From assembly GCA_032717465.1 (NCBI GenBank), contig CM064666.1, forward strand, positions 21,161,732-21,225,731: a stretch of DNA of 64,000 bases, read 5' to 3'. Of the stretch, positions 23,501 through 35,386 are shown one piece after another. Below the pieces are notes generated by a model, which had not been told where the DNA came from, made no database searches, and saw only the letters and a list, made by a program, of their open reading frames with translations. The stretch's first letter is position 1, and every line of letters starts with the position of its first letter. The stretch is from Coenobita brevimanus (Eukaryota > Arthropoda > Malacostraca > Decapoda > Coenobitidae). The position numbers and the translations under genes were made by a program.

Positions 23501-24260
23501 TAGTTGAAAAATCAGTAACCCTGTTGGGGAATACACATAGTTCCTCAAAGAGAGACCAATCAGCCCTGTCCAGACACCAGCGTGGCAGACGGGCTACAGG
23601 AACAGAGTGAGTAGGTTGGACCACTACAGGATAATGGTCACTACCATGTAGATCATCCAAAACCTCCCAAGAAAAATCAAGGGCACAGTCAGAGGAGGAG
23701 ATGGTAAAGTCAATGACAGAATACATGCCATTCTGAACATGAAAATGGGTCGGCCTTCCATCATTTAGGACAACCAAATCTAAATCCCCAACCAAAGAGG
23801 CAAGAAGATCACCCGGGGGATTTGAAAGTGAGTCACCCTAGAAAGGATGGCGGCCATTAAGGTCACCAAGGAGTAGGAAAGGCGGTGGAATTTGGCTGAT
23901 AAGGGTTTCTAGATCAGCACGTATAACAGGAACGGAAGGTGGAAGGTACAGACAACAGATGGTATAGCACCTCCCAATGTGCATCTGTACTGCTAGAACT
24001 TGAAAGGGCGACTGAATCTCAAAGGAAATAAAGGAGACATCAGTACGGCACAAAATTGCACATCCACCGCTGTGACCACCAGGAGATGCATGGAAGGCCT
24101 TATACCCCCTAATGGAAGGGAACTGTCTGTCCCCCACCATTGTCTCCTGAAGACACACACATAGTGGGTTCAGAGCAGAAAGTAATAACTGCAATTCCTC
24201 CCAATTTGCCATGGCACCTCTACAGTTCCACTGAAGACAGATTGGTATCAATTGAGCCAT
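20590..24260 (-). pseudogene. LINE D ORF2: endonuclease, RT, RNase H
   Basis: Starts at Met 24260 (MAQLIPICLQWNCRGA). APE endonuclease: CLQETM, LLGDLNGRHP, then 23364-23795 with GSDHYPVVV. RT: 22257-23276 with APGPDDIPY, PFPKPGKDHSQVSNYRPITL, FFDLEKAYDTAW, EGVPQGSVLS; the catalytic LYVDDLA follows in another frame (22091-22336), then TKFLGLTFD (22059). RNase H: 21162-21503 with VYTDGSKSASGVGFG, FTAELSAI and FSDSQGAL, continuing to GHETADALAKAA (20643-21128). Short C-terminal HLLVECP region. At least five frame breaks. The YVDD, Asp-Glu-Asp and His-Glu signatures are all visible. Confidence 0.88.
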
Positions 24261-24294
24261 AGTGATTAGTATTAAATATTATGAACTTAGAAAG

Positions 24295-26474
24295 CTATGT
24301 AGCAACCTCGTTGGGAAGGGAGTGAAAGCCCTTCTTCCTAGGCATGGAGCTCTGCCTCACCAACCGAGAAGGCAATGAAGATTTAGAGTTTCCATGGGTG
24401 GAAGTATCCTTACCCCGAGACATGTCCCACCCATCGCCAGAATGAGTCCGAAGCACAGAGACCTTCTTGGAAGACCCACGTGCCCCGTCCGCACACCCAT
24501 GTGAGGGTTCAGCTGGCACCTCGGGGCCAACCGAACCCCCCCCAACCAAGTCATCCAAAGGTTGGTCGCTGGGTGACGGATCAGAGGAAGCAAGCGACTG
24601 AGCTCTATGAGTATCTAAAGACCCAGGCCCCACCGCACCTGAGGAAGAGGCAGGGACGGGAATCCTAGAAGGGCCATCATGAACACCCACAGACTTAGAC
24701 GCCACCACTGGCTGGGCTGCCGAGCGAAGAGACCCCTCAGAATCCTCATGTGGTACAGAAGTTTGAACCTTAGAAGGAGGGGAGTCATCCAAAAACTCCT
24801 CACTCGTTTGAGGTTGGCAGATGCAACCTCCATCTCTGCACCAGAACTTAAAGCATTAGAAACTATAGTGCCACACTGTAAAGAAGCGTGAGCAACAGTA
24901 GCAGAGCGGGCAGATGGTACAGGAGCAGCAGTCAGTATAGGAGTAGCAGCCAATACAGAAGTATGAGAAATGCTGTTTTTTTTGGATATGTCAAGACAAG
25001 GATGCACAGGAAGGACATCGGTAGTTTTGGATGTGTCAAAGCAAAGTGTAGCATCGTCACAGGTGTTTGTCACAGGAGGAACCGAAGGAACTGGGATGGG
25101 GGAGGCACTCCCAGACGCTGGAAGAACCACCACAGAGGGGACACCGTCACAGACAGGAGGCACCTTCCTGGAGGAAGCACAGCTGCTTCCAGGCTGCACT
25201 CCCTCAGTGGAACCCCCCGGGCGAGAAGGCCGGGAAGTAGAACCCCGAGAATTTGATGGGGCATTGTGTGATGGCAGGGGCACCTGCCGGGTAGCTTTAT
25301 GGCGAGACAACGCAGCAGCAAAAGGTAACCCCAGGGCGAATGAACCGCTCCCTTACCCTGGCCTTTGCCTCAGAAAAGGAAATTTTCTCCTTCGTTCGGA
25401 CAAAATAATCTCGTATTCATATTTGTATACTTCGCAATCCCTTGAGGCGGCTGCATGTGCTCCTCCACAGTTCAAACATTTAGAGGGTTGAGAACAATCA
25501 TCTATACCATGAGAAATTCCACCACAATTTCCACACACCTCAGGAAGACCAGACGCTTCCCGCCTGCAAGAACGGCGGACATGACCAAATCTTTGACAAT
25601 AATAGCATCTTCTAGGTCGGGGAACATAAGGTTTAACCTTTAGCTTCCACCATGCAGCAGTGATGGCCTCCGGCAAGGTAAGACAGTCAAATGTCAAGAT
25701 AAGAGTGGGCGTGGAGGTTAAAACCCCATCAACCTTCTTCATAATTCTCTGTACTCCTACAACACCCTGAGGAGCCAGCCCCTCTAAGATGGAAGAATCA
25801 GAACATGAGATGAAGTCACGAGAATACACAACCCCTCGGGACTGGTTTAGGACCAAGTGACGAGAGGTAGATACAGGATAACCAGTGACCATAGTTAGGG
25901 ACTGGATGTAGGAACTCTCCTCTTCATTCCTAGCTTCTAGCAATAGAGAACCATCACCCTGCAAAGAGACCTTGGGGGTAAATCCACATGCTGAAACTAG
26001 ACCACTGTGAATCTGAAAACAATTCAGGTTCCGGAAAGAAGTACCATTATCCATTTTAAGGACTACGTATTTTGTGTAAGAGTTATTAGCAAACACACCA
26101 GGTAACACCTCGATAGGAAGGGCATCTTCATTCGCAATTTTGGCAGATGACCCTGGGGGTACAGGGTCATCGGCCAGAGAGTGACCAGGTGATGCCAACT
26201 CGTGTGGCTGGTCACCAACCACACGTGTGGTTAAAGGAGTTTGTGATATATCCATATATACATGCTTTACACAAAATGGCACCAGGAGCCAAGAGAAACC
26301 GCCTACCAGGGAGTGAGGGGACCGAGCACGGTCTGATGGGAGTGGGGTACCTCGTCCCCAGAGGGTGTCCCAAAAAGGACACCCCGTGCTACGAAAGTTT
26401 GCTCCCACCAGTGCAAAGACCCCCTTCCCCAACACCTCCCAGCCCAGACACCCAACCAACCATAAGGACAGCAC
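24295..26474 (-). pseudogene. LINE D ORF1 (nucleocapsid-like, three zinc knuckles)
   Basis: RNA-binding structural protein of LINE D. The main frame is 25353-26474; the plausible start is the Met of MDISQTPLTTRV near 26252. An RRM-like middle region is followed by CYYCQRFGHVRRSC, CGNCGGISHGIDDC and CLNCGGAHAAASRDC (CCHC-type knuckles, 25440-25610). A single in-frame stop at 25353 is followed by the same frame to about 24830 (Ser/Pro-rich tail), then a frameshift into 24295-24792, ending NEVAT. Ends 34 bases before the ORF2 Met. Confidence 0.8.
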
Positions 26475-26678
26475 CGACGCGATCCCTCTGGAGGGCAGTA
26501 CCGATGACCCATACTTTCCGGGCAGTGCTTAATTAGACCCCTCAACCACAGCCCTACCCGCATGGGAGACCCTGCCAGATGTCGTTACATCCACGGGCAG
26601 GCTTGTGGGATCACTGGGGCATGCAAGCCCCCCCACCATGACAAGGTGGCTGCCCACGGGGGGACATCATATTATGGT

Positions 26679-27404
26679 GTTAGTCTTTTTTTATAATTCG
26701 GGATTGAAGATGGAGGGATGACAGTTTTATGTCAAAGTTAAAGTGAACAGAGTGCAGGAGGAGGATGAGTAGGTAGTGGTGGTGGTAGTAATTGTAGATG
26801 GTAGTGGTAGTAGTAGTAGTCAGCGGATGGGAGCCCATTCTATAACATGGACTAGGATATACAAAGCGATATATGTCCTCCTTCCCCTGTCTTGTATCCT
26901 TTATATACTTTGAAGATCCCCCTAAAATAAAGATGGAAAATTTTATATGATGGAAAACATTATCATGGACCAAGATGAACTGACCAGAGAAGTATTGTTG
27001 GAATCCATATAGTTTTTTATTTTAGCACGTGGAGGTGCGGGGGGGGGGGTGACCCCGAGAGAAATAATGGGAGGTGAAGCTCCCCCATTACAGATGAGAG
27101 TCCACTGTGCAACATGTGGTAGCATATCAAACCCATATCTTCCCTCCTTTCACTATTTGAGAGATTTTATTTTCGTGAGGGGGGGGGGGCCTGCCTCTCC
27201 TAAAATTGTGGCTGGAAAATCGTATACTGTATAGTGGATGGCCTTCCAAGTAAACAAGCAAACTCACCTGGGAAGTTTCATTTAAATCCATCAATAAGCC
27301 TACGAGAAGTTATGGGCCACGCACACACACAAACACACACAGGCTAATCACGAAACAGCATAACGCGAGTTGCCGAAAATGATACCATCCTGCTTCACAG
27401 GACC
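26679..27404. other. no gene; repeat-like patches
   Basis: Contains two G runs in similar contexts (27042-27051 and 27180-27189) and a patch near 27265-27345 (agtttcatttaaatccatca, then gttatggg and a CA-rich tail) resembling the end of the repeats at 30610-30755 and 41130-41370. No coding frame supported. Confidence 0.45.
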
Positions 27405-27405
27405 G

Positions 27406-27406
<1 letters not shown>

Positions 27407-27447
<41 letters not shown>
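27407..27447. repeat. (TA)n microsatellite
   Basis: About 20 TA units immediately before the 5'-truncated LINE E. Confidence 0.95.
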
Positions 27448-27449
<2 letters not shown>

Positions 27450-27451
<2 letters not shown>

Positions 27452-28975
27452 CTAAATTATTCAGACTATGCATATGTACTTCTTTATTCCCATATTCATG
27501 GAAAGCCAATATCCATCCAATTCCGAAGAAAGGAAGTTCGTCTGACCCCTCTGATTACAGACCAATAGCTGTCACATCTTCTCTTGGTAAGGTATTTGAA
27601 ACTTTAATAAGCACATTGTTAAACATCTTGAATCCAACAACTTAATTAGTGATATACAATATGGTTTTCGCCACGAACGATCCACCGTTGACATGCTCAA
27701 TCTCTTAACTCATATCATCCATCAATCAATTGATCTTTTTGGAGAAACTCATGCAGTAGCTCTTGACATCTCTAAAGCTTTCAACAGAGTATGGCACCAT
27801 TCCCTGCTGTCCAAACTCCCTTGCTATGGACTAACGTCTTTTGTTCCTTTGATACTCCCTTGCTATGGACTAACGTCTTTTGTTCCTTTGATTTCTTCGT
27901 ATCTTAGTGACAGGAAAATAAGAGTAAAAGTAGATGATGTATATTCCAATTTCCACTCAATTAACGCCGGCGTGCCGTAGGAACAGTTCTGGCGCCAACC
28001 CTATTTCTGGTTCATATTAATGATCTCTTATCTGTCACCCACAATCCCATTCACTCATATGCAGATGACTCAACACTACATAGTTCATTCAAACTCAGAC
28101 ACCCATTCACAAAGTCTAAAATCTCTACCTGTCAACTCAGTACAGCCATTTCCATAAATCAAGATCTATCTACCATCAGTGAATGGGGAAAAAACAACCT
28201 TGTCTCTTTCAATGCTAGTAAAACTAAATATATACTGTTAACTAATAGACAGATATTGCCAGATTCGTACATTACCTTCAGTGCTACTAATATTCCCATC
28301 TCCAAAAGTATTGAAATTCTTGGCGTCTCACTTAACAGTACCCTCAGCAGGACTTCTCATGTCAGATCACTTGCTAAAACCGCCTCAAAGAAACTTGGAT
28401 TATTGTACAGAGTCCGTAACTTCTTCGCCGATGAGCAGTTAGCTATAATTTATAACAGTCATGCGCGCTCTCAGCTTGAATATTGCTCACCTTTGTGGAA
28501 TGGTTGTGGAGAGGTTGCATTAAGACAACTAGACAAAATTCAGAACAAAGCTGTTAAAATCATTAACAACCCTGTCATTACATATAAACTACCTCCCCTC
28601 CATGTAAGAAGGAATGTTGCCTCCCTTGCATTATTTTACAGATATTTTTTTGGCAAATGCTCAGACGAAGTTGCGTACATAGTGCCACCTCTCCATGCCT
28701 TCCCTCGTGCTACACGGGCATCTGGTAGCGTTCATGACTGGAATGTAACTCAGCCATATTGCAGAACTTCTGCCTATCAGAATTCTCTCATTCCCCGAAC
28801 TGCATCTCTCTGTAATTCGCTTTCCCAGAGTTGTTTCCCTCCAAATTTCAACCCACAACTGTTTAAGTCTAACTGTTACAGATATTTTATGACATGAAGA
28901 CGCCAGTAATCTGGTGTATGGAGTTTTTTTTATTTCTTACTCATTTGTTTTTCCTTCCTCCGTTCTGCTATTTAA
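27450..28975 (+). pseudogene. LINE E (CR1/Jockey-like), 5' truncated in RT
   Basis: Starts inside RT with IPKKGSSSDPSDYRPIAVTS, then after a frameshift AVALDISKAFNRVWH, AGVP/GTVLAPTLF, YADDST (catalytic, about 28060), WGKNNLVSFNASKTKY, EILGVSLN, and an open 28256-28897 frame covering thumb and C-terminus (EYCSPLWNG, LDKIQNKAVKIINNP). Ends with TGA near 28895 and a T-rich then TA tail. At least three frame breaks. Related to but clearly distinct from LINE C. The junction at (TA)n suggests insertion next to the tract. Confidence 0.85.
27815..27892 (+). repeat. 39-bp tandem duplication inside LINE E RT
   Basis: The unit beginning actcccttgctatggactaa and ending ttgttcctttgat occurs twice back to back (27815-27853, 27854-27892). 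It adds 13 codons without shifting frame. Confidence 0.95.
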
Positions 28976-29072
28976 AATATATATATACTGTATATATATA
29001 TATATCCATCATCCAATCCTACGTTGCCCCATGAGGAGCGTAGAAGCCCGGGGCTAGGCAGTTGGTCATGAC

Positions 29073-29136
29073 ATTTAAGATGAGAGTGAATTTAAGATGA
29101 GAGTGAGTTTAAGATGAGAGTGAATTTAAGATGAGA

Positions 29137-29137
<1 letters not shown>
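29073..29137. repeat. 17-bp tandem repeat, four copies
   Basis: atttaagatgagagtga repeated about four times with one substitution (gtttaag), directly before the AT tract. Confidence 0.9.

Positions 29138-29200
<63 letters not shown>
29138..29200. repeat. (AT)n microsatellite
   Basis: About 60 bases of AT with one GT. Forms the left flank of the SINE. Confidence 0.95.
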
Positions 29201-29590
29201 GGAGCCTCTATGGTACGGTGGTAAAGTGTGCGTTTTCGTACACTGAAGAACGAGGGTTCGCGCCCCACCAGGGTAATAAACTTTGGGAGCGTTCTTCCAA
29301 CCACATAATGCTTTGGCGGACATCAGGGGTGCTGTGGTTGAACCAGTGTCGCATACTATAAAGTATGCTTGCACCCAGTCGGCTTGTGCAGGCCGATTAC
29401 ACTTGGTTCACAGAATACACACACATTCAAAGCCACTCCAACACAACAATTACACTTACAAGCACTTCTCACCCTACATACACTCTCTACTAGAAAGCCT
29501 AAGCCATACATTGGCTGTATCGTCCCCACTTCGGTAGGGATAGGCCGGTCCTGCAGTGGATACTCAAACGGCTGATGATGATGATGATGA

Positions 29591-29594
<4 letters not shown>
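29201..29594 (+). mobile_element. tRNA-derived SINE with (ATG)n tail
   Basis: The 5' part has a pol III split promoter: A box TGGTACGGTGG at 29211-29221 and B box GGTTCGCGCCC at 29255-29265, spaced as in a tRNA. A non-tRNA body of about 300 bases follows and a (ATG)n tail ends at about 29594. AT tracts lie on both sides. The folded head is too degenerate for a working tRNA gene (no CCA-ready acceptor pairing seen). Family not identified. Confidence 0.7.

Positions 29595-29669
<75 letters not shown>
29595..29669. repeat. (AT)n microsatellite
   Basis: About 75 bases of pure AT, 56 bases into the intron after the PARP catalytic exon. Confidence 0.95.
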
Positions 29670-29673
<4 letters not shown>

Positions 29674-29725
29674 ATCATCGGACTGGCACGCCTTAACCCA
29701 CAAGACCACCAGGCATATTCCATAC

Positions 29726-29872
29726 CTGTTTGAGAAGTATGTGCCTTTCCCGTAAGGATGTTTACTACCGGAGCTCTTGCGACCGTCAATGTTTTCCTTG
29801 CATATCCCATCAATCAGGTCTTGGGTTGTGCCATGGAACAGCTTCTGAATGTTCATGTCGCGGTTCTTGTAG
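29726..29872 (-). CDS. PARP12: PARP-like gene, catalytic exon
   Basis: 147-base exon with acceptor tcctcccacag and donor AACAG|GTATGG. Encodes YKNRDMNIQKLFHGTTQDL, then ENIDGR and HPYGKGTYFSN. LFHGT holds the first catalytic residue (His, NAD+ binding); Tyr of GKGTYF is the second. Starts with one base of a split codon that fits the phase-2 end of 43789-43984. The downstream intron runs at once into the AT tract and SINE. The next exon (third catalytic residue) was searched for down to base 1 and not seen. Confidence 0.88.
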
Positions 29873-32800
29873 CTGTGGGAGGATAGGGTATTAACATACA
29901 GTCAGTCTTTCAACCAAAGGATACAGTTTTCATATTACTCCTGCTGCAATCAGACCATTATATCTCTGGTATTGTAAGGATTAGTGAAGATTATGTCTCA
30001 GCCGTCCATACTGTATGAGTTGTTGCTGAAACCTTTTTCCATGGTGGTACCGACGTAGCTGGAAGGCTTCACTGGCGTGTTATACAAATGTCCCTCAACC
30101 TGCCTTCTGTTCAGCAGAGAGGATGGTGGACTGTAGGAGAAAGGCAACTTCAGCCTCCAGTTCACCGCGTCTGCCTCCAAATGAGCCCGGGTCCATGACA
30201 CCGGCAACAGCAACAACATATCAGGTATTTTCCATGTTGAATAAATTGTCTTGAAGTAGCAAAGAAAAAAAAAAAATGTCATCAATAAATGTCATTACAT
30301 TCAAGGGGCGAAACAGTGGAACCAAACAGGTGAGTAATAATGCATGAATGCTTTGATTTATTTTGCGTGAGGCACACTTATCTAACAATACATGTAAACC
30401 TCGTTGTAAATCAAGGATGTGCTCCATATTACATATTTTTCCCTCCTGTACCACTGATGCCATAAATTTGGAGAGTGAGTGGGAGGGGGAGGGGGACACG
30501 CAATAATCTTCACAAAATGCAATACAGCATTAATAATCAATTGGAAACAGCTTAAAAAATAAAATATTAACACTAATAACAGCACAACTGGAAAGCATTC
30601 AGAGAGTGCAGATCTCTGCCAGTGCCATTAAAAAAGAACCAGATCCTTCTATATAGGATCCAGATCCGCCCCCAAATTCAATCATTCTTTCTTGGTCCAT
30701 AGCCCATCTTTCCACAAAATTTCATCAAAATCCGTGCATAACTTCTTGAGGAGTAGACTGTAGCACCAATCGAGCAGGGCAGTACTCCCAAGGTGGATGG
30801 AAAGCTGATGACAGGGAGAACTGGAGCTTCCGTTTCATCAGCCCTCAAGACTAGTTCCTGGCTATCCCCCTTTGCTGAACTTTTTCAGTGTTTCAGTAAC
30901 ACAGAGAGTACGCCAGTATGCTCTGCAGTACAAGTTTTTCTAACAGTCAACCCCAAACTACATGCACGGTAAACCAACTTCTCAAAAAGAAAAAGAAGAA
31001 CATCAATAAATCATGCCTCAAAGTCCCCACGGGGGGGGGGGACTATAAATTCCCCAACCATCCACCCCTCTCCCGGTGACGACTTAGATCCCTAGAACCA
31101 ATGTCTGACTCACTTCTTCATTTCTGAACATTCACGGCCTTTCCTCTAACTATCTCTCTCTCGAACACCACCTCTCCTCCTCTAAACCTCACTCTCTACT
31201 TGAAAAAGACTCAGCTGTCTGAGGCAACTGACAGCAAACCCTTATCTGTTTCCTCCTACTTTCTCTATACTCATTTCAAAGCCAAAGGTGGCTGTTGTGC
31301 ATATGTACGCAACGATTTATCTTGCTCTTGTGTTTCTGAACTTGATTCTTCTGAATTCCCTACTCTCTGGCTTCGGCTTTCTTGTCATTCTCTGACTAAA
31401 TATATCTGCGCTGTTTACTTATCTCCTAATTCTACTATGAAAAATTCTTCGCCTCACTTCTACAACGGAACACATTCTATCCATTTCTCCTTTCTCTGAA
31501 ATCTCCATTCTAGATTTCAATGTTCACCATCACCTTTGGCTCTTCTCTCCTTTCACTGATACACATGGTGAACAAGCCTACATCTTTTCTACCCTTAATG
31601 ACCTAGAGCAGCTTGTACAGCACCCTACCCGTATCCCTGACCACCCTGGAGAGAACTCCAACATATTTGACCTCTTCCTTACAACTAATCCTTCTGCTTA
31701 CACTGTTAATCTTTCATCTCCGTTGGGCTCCTCCGATCATAACCTTACTACCTTAACCTGTCCTATCACTCAGGTACGGCCTGCAGACCCTCCAAAGAAA
31801 CGTCGTCTGTGGCACTTTGGAGCTGCAGACTGGGAGGCCCTCAGGCAGTACTTCTTTGATTTTCCAAGGAATAATTATTGCTTCCATGTCCGGAAGCCAT
31901 CTGAGTGTGCCTTGCACATTACGGAGGTTATTCTCTCAGGCATGGAAGTATACATTTCCTTCTCATATCCTTTGATTAATGCAAGAAAGCCTTGGTTTAA
32001 TTATGCTTGTTCTAATGCAGTCCATAACAAGGAGAGGGCCTATAAAAGATACCAGAGCCATCCCACCCCTGAATCACATCTTGTTATGTTTCTGCCTGGA
32101 ATCGTGCTATGGCTGTTCTTCGCTCTGGTAAAAATAATTTCATCCGTACTAAATGCTCTCAACTCTCCAACTCAAATTCTTCCTGCTCCTTCTGGCACCT
32201 TGCCAAAAACCTTTCTAACAACTTTACCTCATCATCCTTCCCTTCTTTTTTCTACTCTGATGGCTCAGTAGCTATGTCTTCTACTGATAAAGCAGATCTC
32301 TTCGCTCAGACTTTCTCCTCCAATTCCACCTTAGACGATTCCGGTGCTGTTCCTCCATCACTTCCCCCCTCTGACTTCCTCATGGCTAATATTAAAATTT
32401 CTTCAGGTGATGTGTTTTCTGCCCTAACTGGCCTCAATACTAACAAGGGATATGGGCCTGACGGAGTCAGTTCTGTTGTCCTCAAGAACTGTGCTTCTGT
32501 GCTCACACCCTGCCTAGGTAAACTCTTTCGCCTTTGTCAACTTGTACCTTTCGTTCTTGCCGGACATTTGCTCTCATTCAGCCAGTCCCAAAGAAGGGTG
32601 ACCATTCCCAACCCTCTACTGTCCAACTGCTTTAACATCCTGTCTCAAAAGTTTTTGAGTCAATTCTCAACAGAAAATTTTAAAGCATCTTTCCTTTCAC
32701 AACCTTCTTTCTGAACGTCAGTATGGGTTCTGTCAGGGGCGCGCGACTGGCGATCTTCTCATCTACCTTTCAGACTCCTGGTCATCCTCCTTTCGGGATT

Positions 32801-35293
32801 TTGGAGAAAGTTTTCGCATTGCACTTGATATCTCAAAGGCTTTTGATCGAGTCTGGCATAAATCTTTAATTTCCAAACTACCCTCACATGGTTTCTATCC
32901 TTCTATCTGTGCCTTCATCTATAGCTTTCTTTCTCATCGTTCTATAGCCGCTGTCGTTCTATAGCCGCTGTTGTTGATGGCCATCGTTTTTCTCCTAGAT
33001 CTATCAACAGTGGTGTTCCCAAGGGCTCTGTCCTATCTCCAAGTCTCTTCCTTTTGTTCATTAATGACCTTCTAAGCTGTACATCTAACCCTATCCACTT
33101 GTATGGTGATGATTCCACCCTTCACCTTTCTACTCAGTTCCCACAACGTCCATCTCAGCAGTTACTTCAACAAACATGGGATGAGGCTATGGCACGCCTA
33201 ATGGCTGACTTGACTCACGTCTCTGACTGGGGTAAAAATAACTTGTTTTTAATGCATCAAAAACTCGGTTTTTACACTTATTAACCCAACACAATCTTCC
33301 ATAGGAGTACCCACTAATGTTTAACCCTTTCGCGCACAGGTAAGTTAATAAGTTTTGTCGGACATGACGTGCCGGCTTTTCTCTCCTTCCCCCCCCGCCT
33401 GCCATGCGCTCCTAAAAAGTGTATTCTCGGCTTATTTTCACCACCCAAACATTTTTATTTTGCCACAAAACCCACACATTCCTATTCGTTGTTGTTTGTT
33501 CTATGCGGGAAAAAAAAAAAAAAAAAAACTATACGTACTATTGGCCACAGAAGTTTCGTTCCTCTCATTGTGGGCGATTTGATGTATGTGGCTACGTTGC
33601 ATTCTCCCCCTCTACACCGCCTCCCTCCACCCGTCTCCCCAGATAGCTTCTGAGGTTTATGAACCGCGTTGTGAAGCACCTGAACGTCCGAGTTTACTGC
33701 ATGTTACTTGATATGATGGGCATGATATATTATGCCTGTTGCTAATGAAAAATTGCGTGTTTCATGACTGTATTCATTTTTGCAGGAGTTATTAGAATGT
33801 ATAAATGTGTCATGCCATTTGTACCAAATCACAGTAGTACTACCAAATACTAAAGCATCTGGCGTTACTTCCGACATTCTTCCAGTGTTATTAATGACTA
33901 CACTCTTATAATCTGCTTAGGCCGACCAGTGCTACGAACAAGTTAAGGAATTTTTTTTTTTCTCATATATTCATTCACTTATGAATTCATTAATATCGAA
34001 AGAGTGAGAGCAACAGATTTAAAATAGAAATTAAGAATACACACAAGTCTTTCAAAGTGATAAACACATTAGAAACTGGCAACATCCAAGGGTGAACATA
34101 CTAGATGAAGTAATATTGTAATAAAAATTAAAGAAGATTACCCGACAGAACACTGACAACCAGATAATTAGATTGTGTCGATAATATAGGTGATATGGCA
34201 GCCCTATCACAATCTAGGGCTCAGCCATAAAATCCCTCGTTACGACAGTAAAATCGGTGTAATCTTTTACCTTTCTTCCATCTTGCGTTTCTCTGTAATA
34301 CCAGTATCCACTAGAATAAGACCACTGATGAGGAGGGATCCAGTAATGAAGCCATTATGTGAACGGATGTGTCAGTCAGAACGCATGTATGAAAAATAAA
34401 GAAACGGCATCAGAAGTGTGACTGTAAAAAAGCATAATAATACGGCGCCGTCAAACAGGGGTGGAGGATGAAAAGGCTCACATAGGAAATGATGAAAGGC
34501 AAATAAAAAGTGAACACTAATGAGTATGAAATACTCTACAGACAAAAGAAGAGACTGAGCGACGACAATAACATGTCGAAGGACAAGGATAGACGTGGAA
34601 AGGCAAGGTAAGAAGGCGAAGGATAGGAAGACTGAAACCAAGTATATAAATGATATATGAGTAAGTATTTGTCGGTATTAATAGTCATTCTATTTGTAAT
34701 ATATATTACTGTATGCAGTTTTACAAAAGGAAAGGCAAGGTGAGAAGGCGATGGATAGGGAGACGGAAACCAAGTATATAAATGAGCTATGAGTATTTGT
34801 CCGTAGTAATAGTCAGTATATTTGTAACATATATTACTGTATACAGTTTGACAAAAGGAAAGGCAAGGTGAGAAGGCGAAGGATAGTTAGACTGAAGCCA
34901 TGTATATAAAAGATAAATGGATATTGTCCGTACTAATGGTCATAATATTTGTAACATATTACTGTATATAGTTAAAAAGATATATGGGTACACTATAATG
35001 AAATAACTAAGCATCATTTACTCTGCATTATTTCTTCGCATCTGTATATTTGTCCGTAATAGTAGTCAGCGTATCTACCTATAACCTATATTACTGTAAA
35101 CGGTTTGATAAAAATAAACGAGGAAAGAAAGTGAGAAGGGGAAGGATTGGCAGACTGAAATTATATATGGAAATATAATCAAATTAGTAAACATTTACTC
35201 TGAATTATTTCATCATATTTACATATTTGTCCGTAGTAGTATCATTGTATCTATAACATACTGTATTGTGTTTTTTTATAAAGGTAACCATTA

Positions 35294-35386
<93 letters not shown>

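Larger units (their letters stand above)
20367..26678 (-). mobile_element. full-length LINE D with RNase H (I-like), 14-bp target duplication
   Basis: The sequence CATCATATTATGGT occurs at 20367-20380 and again at 26665-26678, exactly bounding a 6.28-kb minus-strand element. It has a 5' G/C-rich leader (26475-26664), ORF1 with three zinc knuckles, ORF2 with endonuclease, RT and RNase H, and a 3' (CAAT)n-type tail (seen as ttgattgattgattg at 20381). RNase H plus knuckle-bearing ORF1 points to the I superfamily. Several frame breaks make this copy inactive. Confidence 0.92.

Noticed and set aside
29201..29275. True tRNA gene
   Set aside because: A and B boxes present but no clear cloverleaf acceptor pairing, and the homologous unit continues 300 bases to a (ATG)n tail, so SINE.
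29131..29361. Ile-Tyr repeat frames over AT tracts
   Set aside because: Translation of (AT)n only.
1..29725. Missing last exon(s) of the PARP catalytic domain
   Set aside because: Looked for the third-triad region and closing strands on the minus strand below 29726; only TE sequence found.
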